From NCBI RefSeq assembly GCF_900095865.1, contig NZ_FMIZ01000007.1, positions 248,001-312,000 on the forward strand: DNA of 64,000 bases, in the 5' to 3' direction. How positions within the stretch are numbered: the stretch's first letter is position 1; the number at the start of each line of letters is the position of its first letter. The position numbers and the translations under genes are program-made. This document shows positions 36,982 to 45,179 of the stretch, piece by piece. The notes beneath the pieces were generated by a model, which saw only the letters and a list, made by a program, of their open reading frames with translations, made no database searches and was not told the origin of the DNA. The stretch is from Massilioclostridium coli. Its GTDB lineage: Bacteria; Bacillota; Clostridia; Oscillospirales; Ruminococcaceae.

Positions 36982-37851
36982 TTATTTTTCCATCTGTTCC
37001 AGCCGTTCTATCCTGATATCAATATGTGGGTGGGTGGCTGTAAGCCTTTCTAATAAAGTCATTTTAGAGGGTAAGGAAATTTTTCTTAATAAGTATAGTG
37101 AACTGATTAACTGTTCGCCATATCCAATGGTATATGCGTAACTGTCCGCCCGACACTCGTTTAGTATACTGTTAAAGGAAAGTAATATGTTTCCAAACAG
37201 TACAAATACAATAGTCGCTATATCAATCAATAATCTTGAAAGCCATGTTAAAATAGAAAGGAATACTAATATAATATTTCTCCCTTGGATTGCTACAAAT
37301 ATCGTTTGTAATAAATCCATAAAGAATTTTAAAACAAAGATTATTAGGGAAAAGAAACCATTCCCAACTAAAGTGATTAAAAGGGCTTTCGTATCATTAT
37401 GAGCCATATGTCCAAATTCATGGGCTAATATTCCTTTTAGCTGTTCCCTGTCTAATGCTTCAATCGCTCCACGTGTTACCGCTATTGTTTTCCGCCCTGC
37501 TGCGAAAGCGTTTACAGTCATACTCTCCGCTATGTATAAATTGATTTCGGGTGATATTTCAGGGGTTTTCTCTTTTGCCTGTTCATATACTTCATAGAAT
37601 AATGGTAGTAAATATTCTTTTTCTTCCTGTGTTAAGACTGGGGTAGCTCCTTCTATTGCCCTTAAAATCATTTCACCAATGGGGGAAAGGGCGATTGCGA
37701 TAGATATCCCATAAATGATAATGGCATAGAGAAAACTAAGCCCAGCACTTTCAACAAATAAATGGATTACAATTGTACCAATAAATAGATAAACTCCAAA
37801 CCATAACAGATAAGCCCAGTTATATTTTAATAGCTTTGATATTTGTTTCAT
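36982..37851 (-). CDS. M48 family membrane metalloprotease (HtpX/Ste24-like)
   Basis: A 289-residue protein with an N-terminal pair of membrane segments, the zinc-protease motif HEFGH at His144-Glu145-His148 and the third-ligand motif NECRAD (Glu232), plus further membrane helices at about 160-180 and 190-225. M48 enzymes cleave membrane proteins or small substrates at the cytoplasmic face. It follows the ATPase gene by 15 bases on the minus strand, so it belongs to the mobile module's operon, an unusual place for an HtpX-type housekeeping protease. A role in maturing a module-encoded membrane protein is possible but unproven. Confidence 0.85.
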   Translation of the reverse strand: MKQISKLLKYNWAYLLWFGVYLFIGTIVIHLFVESAGLSFLYAIIIYGISIAIALSPIGEMILRAIEGATPVLTQEEKEYLLPLFYEVYEQAKEKTPEISPEINLYIAESMTVNAFAAGRKTIAVTRGAIEALDREQLKGILAHEFGHMAHNDTKALLITLVGNGFFSLIIFVLKFFMDLLQTIFVAIQGRNIILVFLSILTWLSRLLIDIATIVFVLFGNILLSFNSILNECRADSYAYTIGYGEQLISSLYLLRKISLPSKMTLLERLTATHPHIDIRIERLEQMEK

Positions 37852-37866
37852 AGTCTTATCACTCCT

Positions 37867-39279
37867 TTAAAACGGTTTGTTTACATTGATAAGGGTATGA
37901 AAATTTTTGTCTTTGGAAAGAAATACTGCTTTTCCTGTTGGTAATGTCTTAATATCATCAGGGTGGTAGTAATACGTTCTAACTCTCCTTGCGCTTCCTA
38001 AACCTGTTTCAGAACTGGAAAAAGAACTATTCTGTTTTAACTGGTATGTAACATCAAGCGTTGATTTTGTCCCCAATATATTCGCCCAGTTTTCAGCGTT
38101 GACTGCGCTGTTTTGGCGTAACACAATATAGTTGTTGGTGTTTTCAATAATTTGTTCTTTAAATGCCTGATTGACGGCAAAATCTAAATCAGAAAGGCTT
38201 TGTGTGGCAAGGATAGAAGTTATATTGGCGCTCCTTGATTTATTTACTAAATCAATTAAAGTAGGGCTTGCGTAGCTGTTAATCTCATCAAAGAGATAGA
38301 AAGCCCTCTCTATCCTGTTTTTAAAACATTTATTTATTGCTTGTTTTGCGTCTATTAATAATAAACGACCAAACAAGGGGGAAATTTCAGGATATAACAA
38401 AGGGTTTAAGATAAATAGTATCACTGCGTTTTCCTGTATCGCTGTGTAGATGTCAATCCCGTTCTCGTCAAAGATAGAACCAAAATCGCTTTCCAGTATT
38501 GTGCTAAATCTGGCGGCTGCGCTTTGCGCAATATCTCCGCTTGTTTTCGCTGTTTCCAAATTTAGCAAATGTTCCTGTTTGCTGATAATTTCCTGTTTTA
38601 GCAGGGTACTGCTTAAATCCTTGAAATTATCAATTGACATATGTTGAATGATAGTTTGGAATGATAGGGGGATTTGATTTTGTTGTAATAAAATAATAAG
38701 CCTTTGCAAATATCGTTCCGTATTTAGTTTATAGTGTTCCTCGCTCCAATCGGTCATATTAATTAACATGTCCTTGCACATGGTAGGACTTGCGTTTTTA
38801 AATGGGTTGTATCTGGTAGAAGTATCAGGATTGGAAAGGGATACAATATATAAGTTCTGTTTTTTACAAAGCTGTTTTGTAATTTCCAGAATAGAACCGT
38901 TTCCGGTATCTCCTTTTCCATCAACAATTAACATTGGATAATTTTTATCAATCCCACGTTTGATAAAATTGGAAAGTGCGACGGTTTTACCAGAACCAGT
39001 TGTCCCACAAACAAATACATGCCTGCAATTATCGGCAATAAAAACAGGCTTATTATTTTTAAACCCTATTAGTGTACCGTCTTGTGTTTTTGTCACTTCC
39101 GGCGGTATTTTAGGGGTAGAGGAAGCCTGTTTTAAAGATTTCCAAAAATTGAAAAACCTGCTTATCATAACGCTTTTTCTCACCTCTAAAACAATAAAAA
39201 TCAAAGGTAATGTGATAACGGAAATAAAAATAACAGTCCTGTATTTATCAAATTCCTGTAAAAATTGAGGTACATCCAT
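37867..39279 (-). CDS. VirD4/TraG-like conjugation ATPase (coupling protein)
   Basis: A 470-residue protein with one N-terminal membrane helix (about 15-32). Walker A is VCGTTGSGKT (residues 90-99), an extended motif LIVDGKGDTGNGS follows, and Walker B is YLFDEINSY (around 331). SRSANITSILATQSLSDLD matches the TraM-recognition/TraG region. Type IV coupling proteins pump DNA-relaxase complexes into the secretion channel. It is shorter than the VirD4 of the ICE at 54 kb and only distantly like it. It begins directly after the replication-relaxation gene stop, so the pair is coupled. No VirB4 or VirB6 is encoded nearby, so export would need another element's channel. Confidence 0.82.
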   Translation of the reverse strand: MDVPQFLQEFDKYRTVIFISVITLPLIFIVLEVRKSVMISRFFNFWKSLKQASSTPKIPPEVTKTQDGTLIGFKNNKPVFIADNCRHVFVCGTTGSGKTVALSNFIKRGIDKNYPMLIVDGKGDTGNGSILEITKQLCKKQNLYIVSLSNPDTSTRYNPFKNASPTMCKDMLINMTDWSEEHYKLNTERYLQRLIILLQQNQIPLSFQTIIQHMSIDNFKDLSSTLLKQEIISKQEHLLNLETAKTSGDIAQSAAARFSTILESDFGSIFDENGIDIYTAIQENAVILFILNPLLYPEISPLFGRLLLIDAKQAINKCFKNRIERAFYLFDEINSYASPTLIDLVNKSRSANITSILATQSLSDLDFAVNQAFKEQIIENTNNYIVLRQNSAVNAENWANILGTKSTLDVTYQLKQNSSFSSSETGLGSARRVRTYYYHPDDIKTLPTGKAVFLSKDKNFHTLINVNKPF

Positions 39280-39900
39280 TTAGTTTATTTCTCCTAACTC
39301 AATTATTTCAATATTGGGATACCCCCTTTGTAATTCTGATAAATTGGTGTAAATTTTTGTTTTAAAATCTGGGATAATCCAGTATTGGAGATGATAGTTT
39401 TGGAAATTCTCCAGAACATTCTTTTCCAAACGTTGTTTGGATTTTGGTGTCAATTCCACTTCAACACAATTTGTTTTTCTATCTAATGAAAAAATAAAAT
39501 CCGGTCTGTGTTTACGGTTAGAAAAACCATCTTTGCTGTGCAGCTGTTTTTCTGTAGCTATATCAGAAAAAGGGATATGATATTTATGGTGGAAATAGAT
39601 AGCGGTATCTAAAACTTTGCTGTCGTGGAATACCTGTTCCAATCGGATTTGTTCTTTATAGTTAGGGACAGCAATCAATTTTTTCGCCTTAGAAGTCAGT
39701 TTATAGATACCTGGGAAGCCGTATAAAACTTTCTGCCTGGTGATAAAGCCAGCATTTTTGAGCTTGTATAACCTTTGGTTACAGGCTCTTTGACCTGTAA
39801 ATCCGGTTAAATTACAGATATGTTTTCCTGTGATAATTTTCCAACGGAAAATTTCATTAAAAATAATATAGTCCCTTTGGACTAACCTTATATTTTTCAT
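39280..39900 (-). CDS. Replication-relaxation family protein
   Basis: A 206-residue protein with an N-terminal winged-helix-like region (RLVQRDYIIFNEIFRWK...QRLYKLKNAGFI), then LEQVFHDSKVLDTAIYFHH and RPDFIFSL...CVEVELTPKSKQRLEKNV, the pattern of Replic_Relax proteins from Gram-positive plasmids and conjugative elements. The RPDF...VEVE segment resembles a nuclease-like core, but no activity is proven. I start at the ATG at 39900, since the longer frame lacks an RBS. It faces away from the hairpin-rich spacer at 39901-40430, which would be its natural target. Confidence 0.75.
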   Translation of the reverse strand: MKNIRLVQRDYIIFNEIFRWKIITGKHICNLTGFTGQRACNQRLYKLKNAGFITRQKVLYGFPGIYKLTSKAKKLIAVPNYKEQIRLEQVFHDSKVLDTAIYFHHKYHIPFSDIATEKQLHSKDGFSNRKHRPDFIFSLDRKTNCVEVELTPKSKQRLEKNVLENFQNYHLQYWIIPDFKTKIYTNLSELQRGYPNIEIIELGEIN

Positions 39901-40430
39901 ATCATCACCGCACAGCAAATGCTTGTATGATATTATATGAAAAATGGCAGCTAAAAATGACAAATTTTTAGCTGCTCAAGTGAAAAAACAAAAAAATTTG
40001 TTTTTTCAGAAGAGGGGGGAAGATAATAAGAAGGGGGGAGCCCCCCGTTCTTATAGTGCCGTTCCGGCACTCGTCTCCTTGGGAATACCCCAGCTTGCTC
40101 CTTGACTTGCTCTAATCCCCCTAGTACATACCCAACCCATTTATTTTATTTATATATAATATCTATTCATTTATATAATTAAATTATTATATTGATTATA
40201 TGATTAGTAACTGCGTTCGCCTGAGCTTGTACTATAAATTTTAAGTACATGATGTAAGCGAGGGGTCTCGGAGAAATTTCCGAGACCCCTCGCTTATATC
40301 ATGTACGGCAAACCCAGGCGAACAAGGCAGTTACGGGCTTTTAAAAAGAAAAAAATAAATGGGAGGGTATTCCCCCTTAAAAGGAATACTTTTGTTAAGC
40401 TTTTTTTAATGGAAATACAAGCTGTTTTTA
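39901..40430. other. Origin-like spacer (candidate oriT or replication origin)
   Basis: A 530-base non-coding stretch. In order it has a hairpin GAAAAAACAAA/TTTGTTTTTTC (39983-40008), a 13-bp GC-rich hairpin (40026-40054), a small hairpin GTGCCG/CGGCAC (40056-40070), a very AT-rich 65 bases (40142-40206) and the giant palindrome (40207-40334). Dense hairpins next to an AT-rich tract and a replication-relaxation gene suggest an origin of transfer or replication. Confidence 0.55.
40207..40334. repeat. Giant nested palindrome
   Basis: The inner arms of 28 bases (40245-40272 and 40279-40306) pair at 27 positions plus one G-U, around a 6-base loop. The outer arms are GTAACTGC/GCAGTTAC and GTTCGCCTG/CAGGCGAAC, with a 3-base bulge. 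Total span is 128 bases. No T-tract follows on either strand, so it is not a simple terminator. Confidence 0.9.
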
Positions 40431-43031
40431 TTAAATTCTTGTTCTTCTAAATCTTAAATATGTAATTAGAACACCCGCAACTAATAATACAGTTACACTA
40501 AACGCAACCACTACAAATATTTGATTATCACCTGTACTTGGGGAAGAAACTGGTTCTGTATTAGTCGTATTATTTACAATACCAGTTGTATCTGATAATT
40601 CTGTTTCAAAAATGCCATCGTCATTTGTATCTACTAATGCCTTAATTTCTTCTTCGTCCATTTTTACCAATACTTCTTCCTCATCAGTTGTAATTGTTAT
40701 ACTGTCTGTCCTGTTATTATAAACATTTAAGGCATCTGTTGTAATAGTGACATTGGAAATATTATCACCACTAAAAATATATCCCTGTTCATTTCTAACT
40801 AAAGATGGATTTACTGTTTCATTTCCGCTCACTTTAATATTGGCATATCGAAGTCCATTATTATTTACTGTGGAAGAAAGCAGGAAATCGCCTGTATTAT
40901 CTTTTAATGAAACATTACCTTGATTTGTAAAATCAACTTGAGCTGTGCCATCTCCTGACGCACAGATATATGCGTCAGAATAATCCATAGTGTAATCAAA
41001 TTCTGTATTTTGTTTTTCAGGTTTTACGGTACAATTATCTGATGAAGAAAAACCAGCTCCTATTCCAGAATTATTATTCGCTCCTATAAATGATGTAGTT
41101 GGTGTAACGCCCTCACTTCTGTACTTTCCCCTGATTATATCTTTCATGTTATATTGTTTCCCTGCCACAATGATAGATTCTGGCAACTTTCCTTGTGCTA
41201 TGAATTGAGAATATACATTGCTGATTGTACTGCTCATATCAGACACATTTAAAAGGTCAACATCATTAGTACCAATGTTTAAATAGCTAAATTGTTCTTT
41301 TCCTAAAAACGGTAATAAAGGAAATGTATTGTCTTCATAGGAATTTAAACCGTCGTATGCTGGAATAGTCCAATCCCCCGTCCGGTCGTTGATGTACAAA
41401 CAACAGTCGTCCCTAAATTCAACGCTATTAGAATCATAAATTAAAATTCTGCCGTTAAACTCTTTTCCATCATAGTTATAGTTTCCAGTTTCATATCCAT
41501 ATCCTACAATAGCATGTGATGAAGATGAATAGCCTGACTCTACTTCTTTATTTTCAGTGTATTGTGTCCAACCTATATACAATGGATTTCCACCATACTT
41601 TACATTTTCTGCCATAGATTTTATTTCTTGTACCTTTTCTAAATTGCTTTTTTGGTCAAATTCTTGCTCCGCATCTATAATTTTTCTAGTTTTCTGTGTT
41701 AAGCTATAGTAACTTAGTAGTGAGTCAATATCGCTGTTTTCTTGGAATTCTATATCATATAGGTTTTGTGTGCCTGTTTGACGTTCGCAAGGATTTATAA
41801 GCCCTGCTTTCGTTAAAATAGTTGATATACTCATACCATAGCAATGCCCACCTTCTGTTTCTGTGGCGTTTTTTAAACTTTCAATGGCATCAATAACTCT
41901 GTTATAATCTGCTTTTGATAAATTTTCCGTTAACGCTAAATAATCAAGGTCGTTTAAATATAATGGACCTCCATAATTTTTAAAATTCCATACATCTTTA
42001 GAAAAATCAAGCGTGTTATCTTTAGTTGATGAACTACCATCTATATAAATCCTGTTGATTGCGTTTACAGTATTTGTCCTGTCAGAAGCAGCGTTTACCT
42101 TATAAGTAAGGATTAAATCATCAGAAAAAACTTGAACAGGTACTTTAATTACCCAACTTACAATTCTAGTTTCGTCCGGATTCAGGCTATCAATAATAAT
42201 TTCTTCTGTACTGATATTTGTATCTATAAAAGCTGGATTATCTAAATCAATTGTTAATTTTATATTTTTTAATTCACTTTTATTATTATTTTGAACTTCT
42301 ACTGATATATCATAAGAATATATTAGTTGTCCAAAGTATGGGCTTTCTGGATTGCTGTCAACCGTTTCTTCGCCAATTTGGGAATGGCTTAAAACTAATT
42401 TAACCGGATTTAAAATCGTTTCAGCCATCTCAACAAATTTTTCGATTAATTCGTCTATATCATTTGCTTGGAAATATCCAGAGTTTTGTATGCTTTTCAT
42501 GAGTTCTTCCGCTGAACCTGATACATCAAAACCAATAGAATACAGGTTGTAAGAATTAAATAATGATGTTGCCGCTTCTTTAGTAGAGTCACTATTATCT
42601 GGTTCTCCATCAGCCATGATAACCATACTTTTATAATAATCTTTTAAAGAGTCATCTTTAAGCAATTCATCAGCTTTTTTAATTGCTGGGGTCATATCAG
42701 TTCCGTCTTTGGCAGAAATATTAGAAATATAATTTGATAACTCTTCATAATTATTTGTAAAATTTTGTACTGATAAATAATAGCTAAAATCAACTATGGC
42801 AATTTTATTATTAGCGTCTGCCTCAAGGATTTTTTCACAGAACTTTCTGGAAGCTTCTTTTAAACTTTCAATTGAACTATCCATACTGCCAGACCTATCT
42901 AACACCAAAACAATAGCGTTGCTCTTGCTTGTAGTGTTACCTGCGGCATGTATTGGAAAACTGAATAACATTGAAAATACAATGGATAATACTGTTAAAA
43001 TAGAAATTATTTTATATGTCTTTTTTCGCAT
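40431..43031 (-). CDS. Surface protein with VWA domain and cysteine-protease-like domain
   Basis: An 866-residue exported protein. The signal peptide is about 1-30. A von Willebrand A domain (about 38-205) has an intact MIDAS: Asp45-x-Ser47-x-Ser49, Thr111 and Asp141. A beta-rich region follows (about 210-330). Residues 380-560 look like a papain-like or C39-like protease with Cys397 in GGHCYGMS, His506 in SSHAIVGYGYE and Asp533/Asn535 in IYDSNS. A repetitive beta region leads to a sortase-like SPSTGD motif (about 830), a membrane helix and basic tail. It is encoded upstream of the origin-like spacer on the same strand and may be an adhesin or a self-cleaving surface protein. The protease assignment is by motif only. 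Confidence 0.72.
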   Translation of the reverse strand: MRKKTYKIISILTVLSIVFSMLFSFPIHAAGNTTSKSNAIVLVLDRSGSMDSSIESLKEASRKFCEKILEADANNKIAIVDFSYYLSVQNFTNNYEELSNYISNISAKDGTDMTPAIKKADELLKDDSLKDYYKSMVIMADGEPDNSDSTKEAATSLFNSYNLYSIGFDVSGSAEELMKSIQNSGYFQANDIDELIEKFVEMAETILNPVKLVLSHSQIGEETVDSNPESPYFGQLIYSYDISVEVQNNNKSELKNIKLTIDLDNPAFIDTNISTEEIIIDSLNPDETRIVSWVIKVPVQVFSDDLILTYKVNAASDRTNTVNAINRIYIDGSSSTKDNTLDFSKDVWNFKNYGGPLYLNDLDYLALTENLSKADYNRVIDAIESLKNATETEGGHCYGMSISTILTKAGLINPCERQTGTQNLYDIEFQENSDIDSLLSYYSLTQKTRKIIDAEQEFDQKSNLEKVQEIKSMAENVKYGGNPLYIGWTQYTENKEVESGYSSSSHAIVGYGYETGNYNYDGKEFNGRILIYDSNSVEFRDDCCLYINDRTGDWTIPAYDGLNSYEDNTFPLLPFLGKEQFSYLNIGTNDVDLLNVSDMSSTISNVYSQFIAQGKLPESIIVAGKQYNMKDIIRGKYRSEGVTPTTSFIGANNNSGIGAGFSSSDNCTVKPEKQNTEFDYTMDYSDAYICASGDGTAQVDFTNQGNVSLKDNTGDFLLSSTVNNNGLRYANIKVSGNETVNPSLVRNEQGYIFSGDNISNVTITTDALNVYNNRTDSITITTDEEEVLVKMDEEEIKALVDTNDDGIFETELSDTTGIVNNTTNTEPVSSPSTGDNQIFVVVAFSVTVLLVAGVLITYLRFRRTRI

Positions 43032-43264
43032 AATTTTTCACTCCTTAATTTTTTCGTTTGACCTGTAAAGTTAAATAAAATTAAATAACCGTTTTTTTAA
43101 AAATTTTTACCATCAACCCCTTTTGTATATTTTTTGTTGTATAGTAGAATAATAATAGAAAAATCCCCCCTTCTATTTTCGTGAAGCTTGTAGCTATACG
43201 AAAAACAAGGCAGAAACCCTCTGTTTTCGGGCTTCTGCCTTTCTTTTGACCCTTTTTTTGACCC
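43032..43264. other. Spacer between VWA gene and integrase fragment
   Basis: It contains the VWA gene RBS (AAGGAGTG) and upstream AT-rich sequence, plus the hairpin at 43207-43241. Nothing further is seen. Confidence 0.45.
43207..43249. terminator. Terminator hairpin beside the integrase 3' end
   Basis: AAGGCAGAA and TTCTGCCTT form a 9-bp stem followed by TTCTTTT on the plus strand. It lies just beyond the integrase stop codon. Confidence 0.65.
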
Positions 43265-43432
43265 CTAATAGAATATTTCCAGCTTTTCTATATTCTGTTT
43301 TTTCTGTGTAAAAGAAGGGTGTACATATCGTTCCAATGTAAATTTGACTGTTGCGTGTCCTAATATATCACTAAGGCTTTTCGCGTCTACTTTCTGTTCA
43401 ATCGTCCTTGTTGCGAATGTATGCCACTACGG
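43265..43432 (-). pseudogene. Tyrosine recombinase (integrase), C-terminal fragment
   Basis: Reading the minus strand from 43432, the frame gives WHTFATRTIEQ, KSLSDILGHATVKFTLERY and VHPSFTQKK, ending at a TAG (43265-43267). These are the last conserved boxes of a phage-type integrase: the HxxxR-like box (here the preceding residue is lost), the LGH box and the catalytic Tyr. Everything upstream, including the first catalytic Arg, is absent. The sequence to the right belongs to the ICE, so the integrase was cut by that junction. Confidence 0.85.
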
Positions 43433-43679
43433 TATAATAAGGACAAATGGAAAAAGCCTTTATTTTCAAGGGTTTAGAGCATTTGTCGCTGTTTATTCAA
43501 TTCCTTTTCCAGCTTTGAAAAACAGTAAAATAAGTGCGAATGGAGAGATGTGAAGTATAAACGACAAAATTGAATATATGCAGCGGTATGGTGTTTTGCT
43601 ATACCGCTGATTGCCGTGGGCGTTTCATCTTTTTGGTGGACGCCCTTTTTTCATACCCATTTTTAAGGAGGAACCATTT
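43433..43679. other. ICE left-end leader
   Basis: No gene. It holds GACAAATG (43451-43458) with CATTTGTC (43489-43496), a spaced inverted repeat, then two strong hairpins: AGCGGTAT/ATACCGCT (43582-43608) and GGGCGT/ACGCCC with a T tail (43618-43651). These look like terminators shielding the ICE genes. Confidence 0.55.
43618..43652 (+). terminator. Terminator in the ICE leader
   Basis: GGGCGT (43618-43623) and ACGCCC (43640-43645) pair and are followed by six T's. Confidence 0.7.
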
Positions 43680-44201
43680 ATGAATTTATCCGAAACAGAA
43701 AAAAGGATTTTGTACCAGACAGACGGCTATGACAAAGTAGCCGTTACCTATGAGCTTCGTGCAGAGCTTCCATATATCAAAAATCAAGAACAAAGAGAGG
43801 CTTCTGTCAGCTTAATCAAAAAGCTGGAATCTTTGCCCTCTCAGGAGTGCCTTTCTCTGATCCACGATATACGGAAAAATTATCGTATTCCCGGAGGTCC
43901 TAAGACTATCGGGGAACTGCTTGCAGATGCCCGAAGAAAATCCGCTGCCGAATGTTTGAAAGGCCATGACATTATGGCTTTGGAGCGCTTTGATCCGAGT
44001 GTAAAACACATGATTGTTTTTGATGTGCTTTCCTATGACTCTTTTATTGGAGACAAAGGCGATAAGATGCGTCTTTTTTTGACAGAAACAGGCTACCAGA
44101 AAGCATTGGAAAATCAGAACAAGGGATTTATCAAAATCAGAAATCATGCAAAAGTTGCCGGAGGAAATCTTCACTATGAACATAAAGACCGTGAGTTGTA
44201 G
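43680..44201 (+). CDS. ICE-associated protein of unknown function
   Basis: A 173-residue soluble, charged protein. I do not recognise a characterised domain; the C-terminal half (IGELLADARRKSAAEC...KHMIVFDVLS) is what I associate with small proteins at the front of clostridial ICEs. No membrane segment or signal peptide. The ATG at 43680 lies eight bases after AAGGAGGAA; the frame upstream is not preceded by an RBS. It precedes the replication-initiator-like gene by 38 bases and probably shares its transcript. Confidence 0.7.
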   Translation: MNLSETEKRILYQTDGYDKVAVTYELRAELPYIKNQEQREASVSLIKKLESLPSQECLSLIHDIRKNYRIPGGPKTIGELLADARRKSAAECLKGHDIMALERFDPSVKHMIVFDVLSYDSFIGDKGDKMRLFLTETGYQKALENQNKGFIKIRNHAKVAGGNLHYEHKDREL

Positions 44202-44239
44202 CACGGTCTTATATTGAAACATTGAAAGGAGGGTTTTAA

Positions 44240-45130
44240 ATGGCAGTGTTCAGAGTTGAGAAAACAAAAGATTTTACGGTAATGTCAAATCATCACCTGC
44301 GGAATGTGGCGCTGTCTTTAAAAGCCAAAGGACTGCTCTCCCTTATGCTGTCGCTGCCGGAAAACTGGGATTACACAACCAAAGGGCTTGCCCGTATCTG
44401 TAAAGACGGTGTGGATTCCATCAGCGCTGCATTAAAGGAACTTGAAAAACACGGTTATCTTACCCGTCAGCGTATCCGTGACCGGCATGGACGTCTGGGA
44501 GACATTGAATATACGATCCACGAGCAGCCGGTACAAGCCCCTTCAAATAAGGAAGTTTCTCTTTCACCTAAACGGGAAAATCCAAGACAGGTAAATCCAG
44601 TACAGGAAAACCCTGAATTGGTAAAACCTGAACAGGAAAATCCAGCCCAATTAAATATACAAGAAACAAATACAGAAAAATCAAATATTGATTTATTAAA
44701 TACATATCAATCAATCTATCCGGCAAAAAGGGAAAAAACAAACAGTGCTTCAAAGATGGATACGGATAGGATGGATAAGATGAATATATATCAGGAAATT
44801 ATCAAAGAAAATATTGAGTATCCTTATCTGGCAGAACGTTACGGACAGGAACGAGCGGATGAAGTGGTTGACCTTATGCTGGAAACTATGTTGTCTCAGC
44901 GACCATATATCCGTATTGCCGGGGATGACTATCCGCGTGAAATTGTGCGGAGCCGTTTTCTTAAAGTAAATTATTCCCATATCGAGTATGTATTTGACTG
45001 CTTAGATAAAAACACGACAAAGGTACGGAATATCAAAGCCTATCTGCTTGCGGCTTTATATAATGCCCCAGCCACTATGGATAGTTATTATCGTGCGGAA
45101 GTCAATCACGATCTGTATGGAGGTGTTTAA
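44240..45130 (+). CDS. Replication initiator-like protein with DUF6017 domain
   Basis: A 296-residue protein. Residues 1-95 form a winged-helix region typical of RepA-N/DnaD-like initiators (MSNHHLRNVALSLKAKGLLSLML, then ALKELEKHGYLTRQR). A variable hydrophilic linker (about 100-180) has a repeated ENP motif. The C-terminal domain (about 190-296; YLAERYGQERADEVVDLMLETM) matches DUF6017. In clostridial ICEs this gene is thought to support replication of the excised circle. RBS AAAGGAGGG. Confidence 0.82.
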   Translation: MAVFRVEKTKDFTVMSNHHLRNVALSLKAKGLLSLMLSLPENWDYTTKGLARICKDGVDSISAALKELEKHGYLTRQRIRDRHGRLGDIEYTIHEQPVQAPSNKEVSLSPKRENPRQVNPVQENPELVKPEQENPAQLNIQETNTEKSNIDLLNTYQSIYPAKREKTNSASKMDTDRMDKMNIYQEIIKENIEYPYLAERYGQERADEVVDLMLETMLSQRPYIRIAGDDYPREIVRSRFLKVNYSHIEYVFDCLDKNTTKVRNIKAYLLAALYNAPATMDSYYRAEVNHDLYGGV

Positions 45131-45149
45131 GAGAAAGGAGGAAATCGCT

Positions 45150-45179
45150 ATGACAAAGAAAAAAGCGGTCTGCTTATGA
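45150..45179 (+). CDS. Tiny leader ORF coupled to the Toprim gene
   Basis: ATG at 45150 follows a perfect AAAGGAGG and encodes nine residues (MTKKKAVCL) ending in TGA. The stop overlaps the next start as ATGA at 45176-45179. It probably serves to couple translation, since the Toprim gene has no RBS of its own. Confidence 0.5.
   Translation: MTKKKAVCL

Larger units (their letters stand above)
36628..43432 (-). mobile_element. Candidate small integrative/mobilizable module (boundaries uncertain)
   Basis: All genes point left. From the right: an integrase 3' fragment, a VWA/cysteine-protease surface protein, an origin-like spacer, a replication-relaxation protein, one VirD4/TraG-like ATPase and an M48 protease. 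The left side adjoins a truncated cotJC. The right side is cut by the next element inside the integrase. I did not find attachment repeats, so the limits are inferred. Confidence 0.5.

Noticed and set aside
40026..40334. CRISPR-like array in the hairpin-rich spacer
   Set aside because: The hairpins differ from each other and are not regularly spaced repeats.
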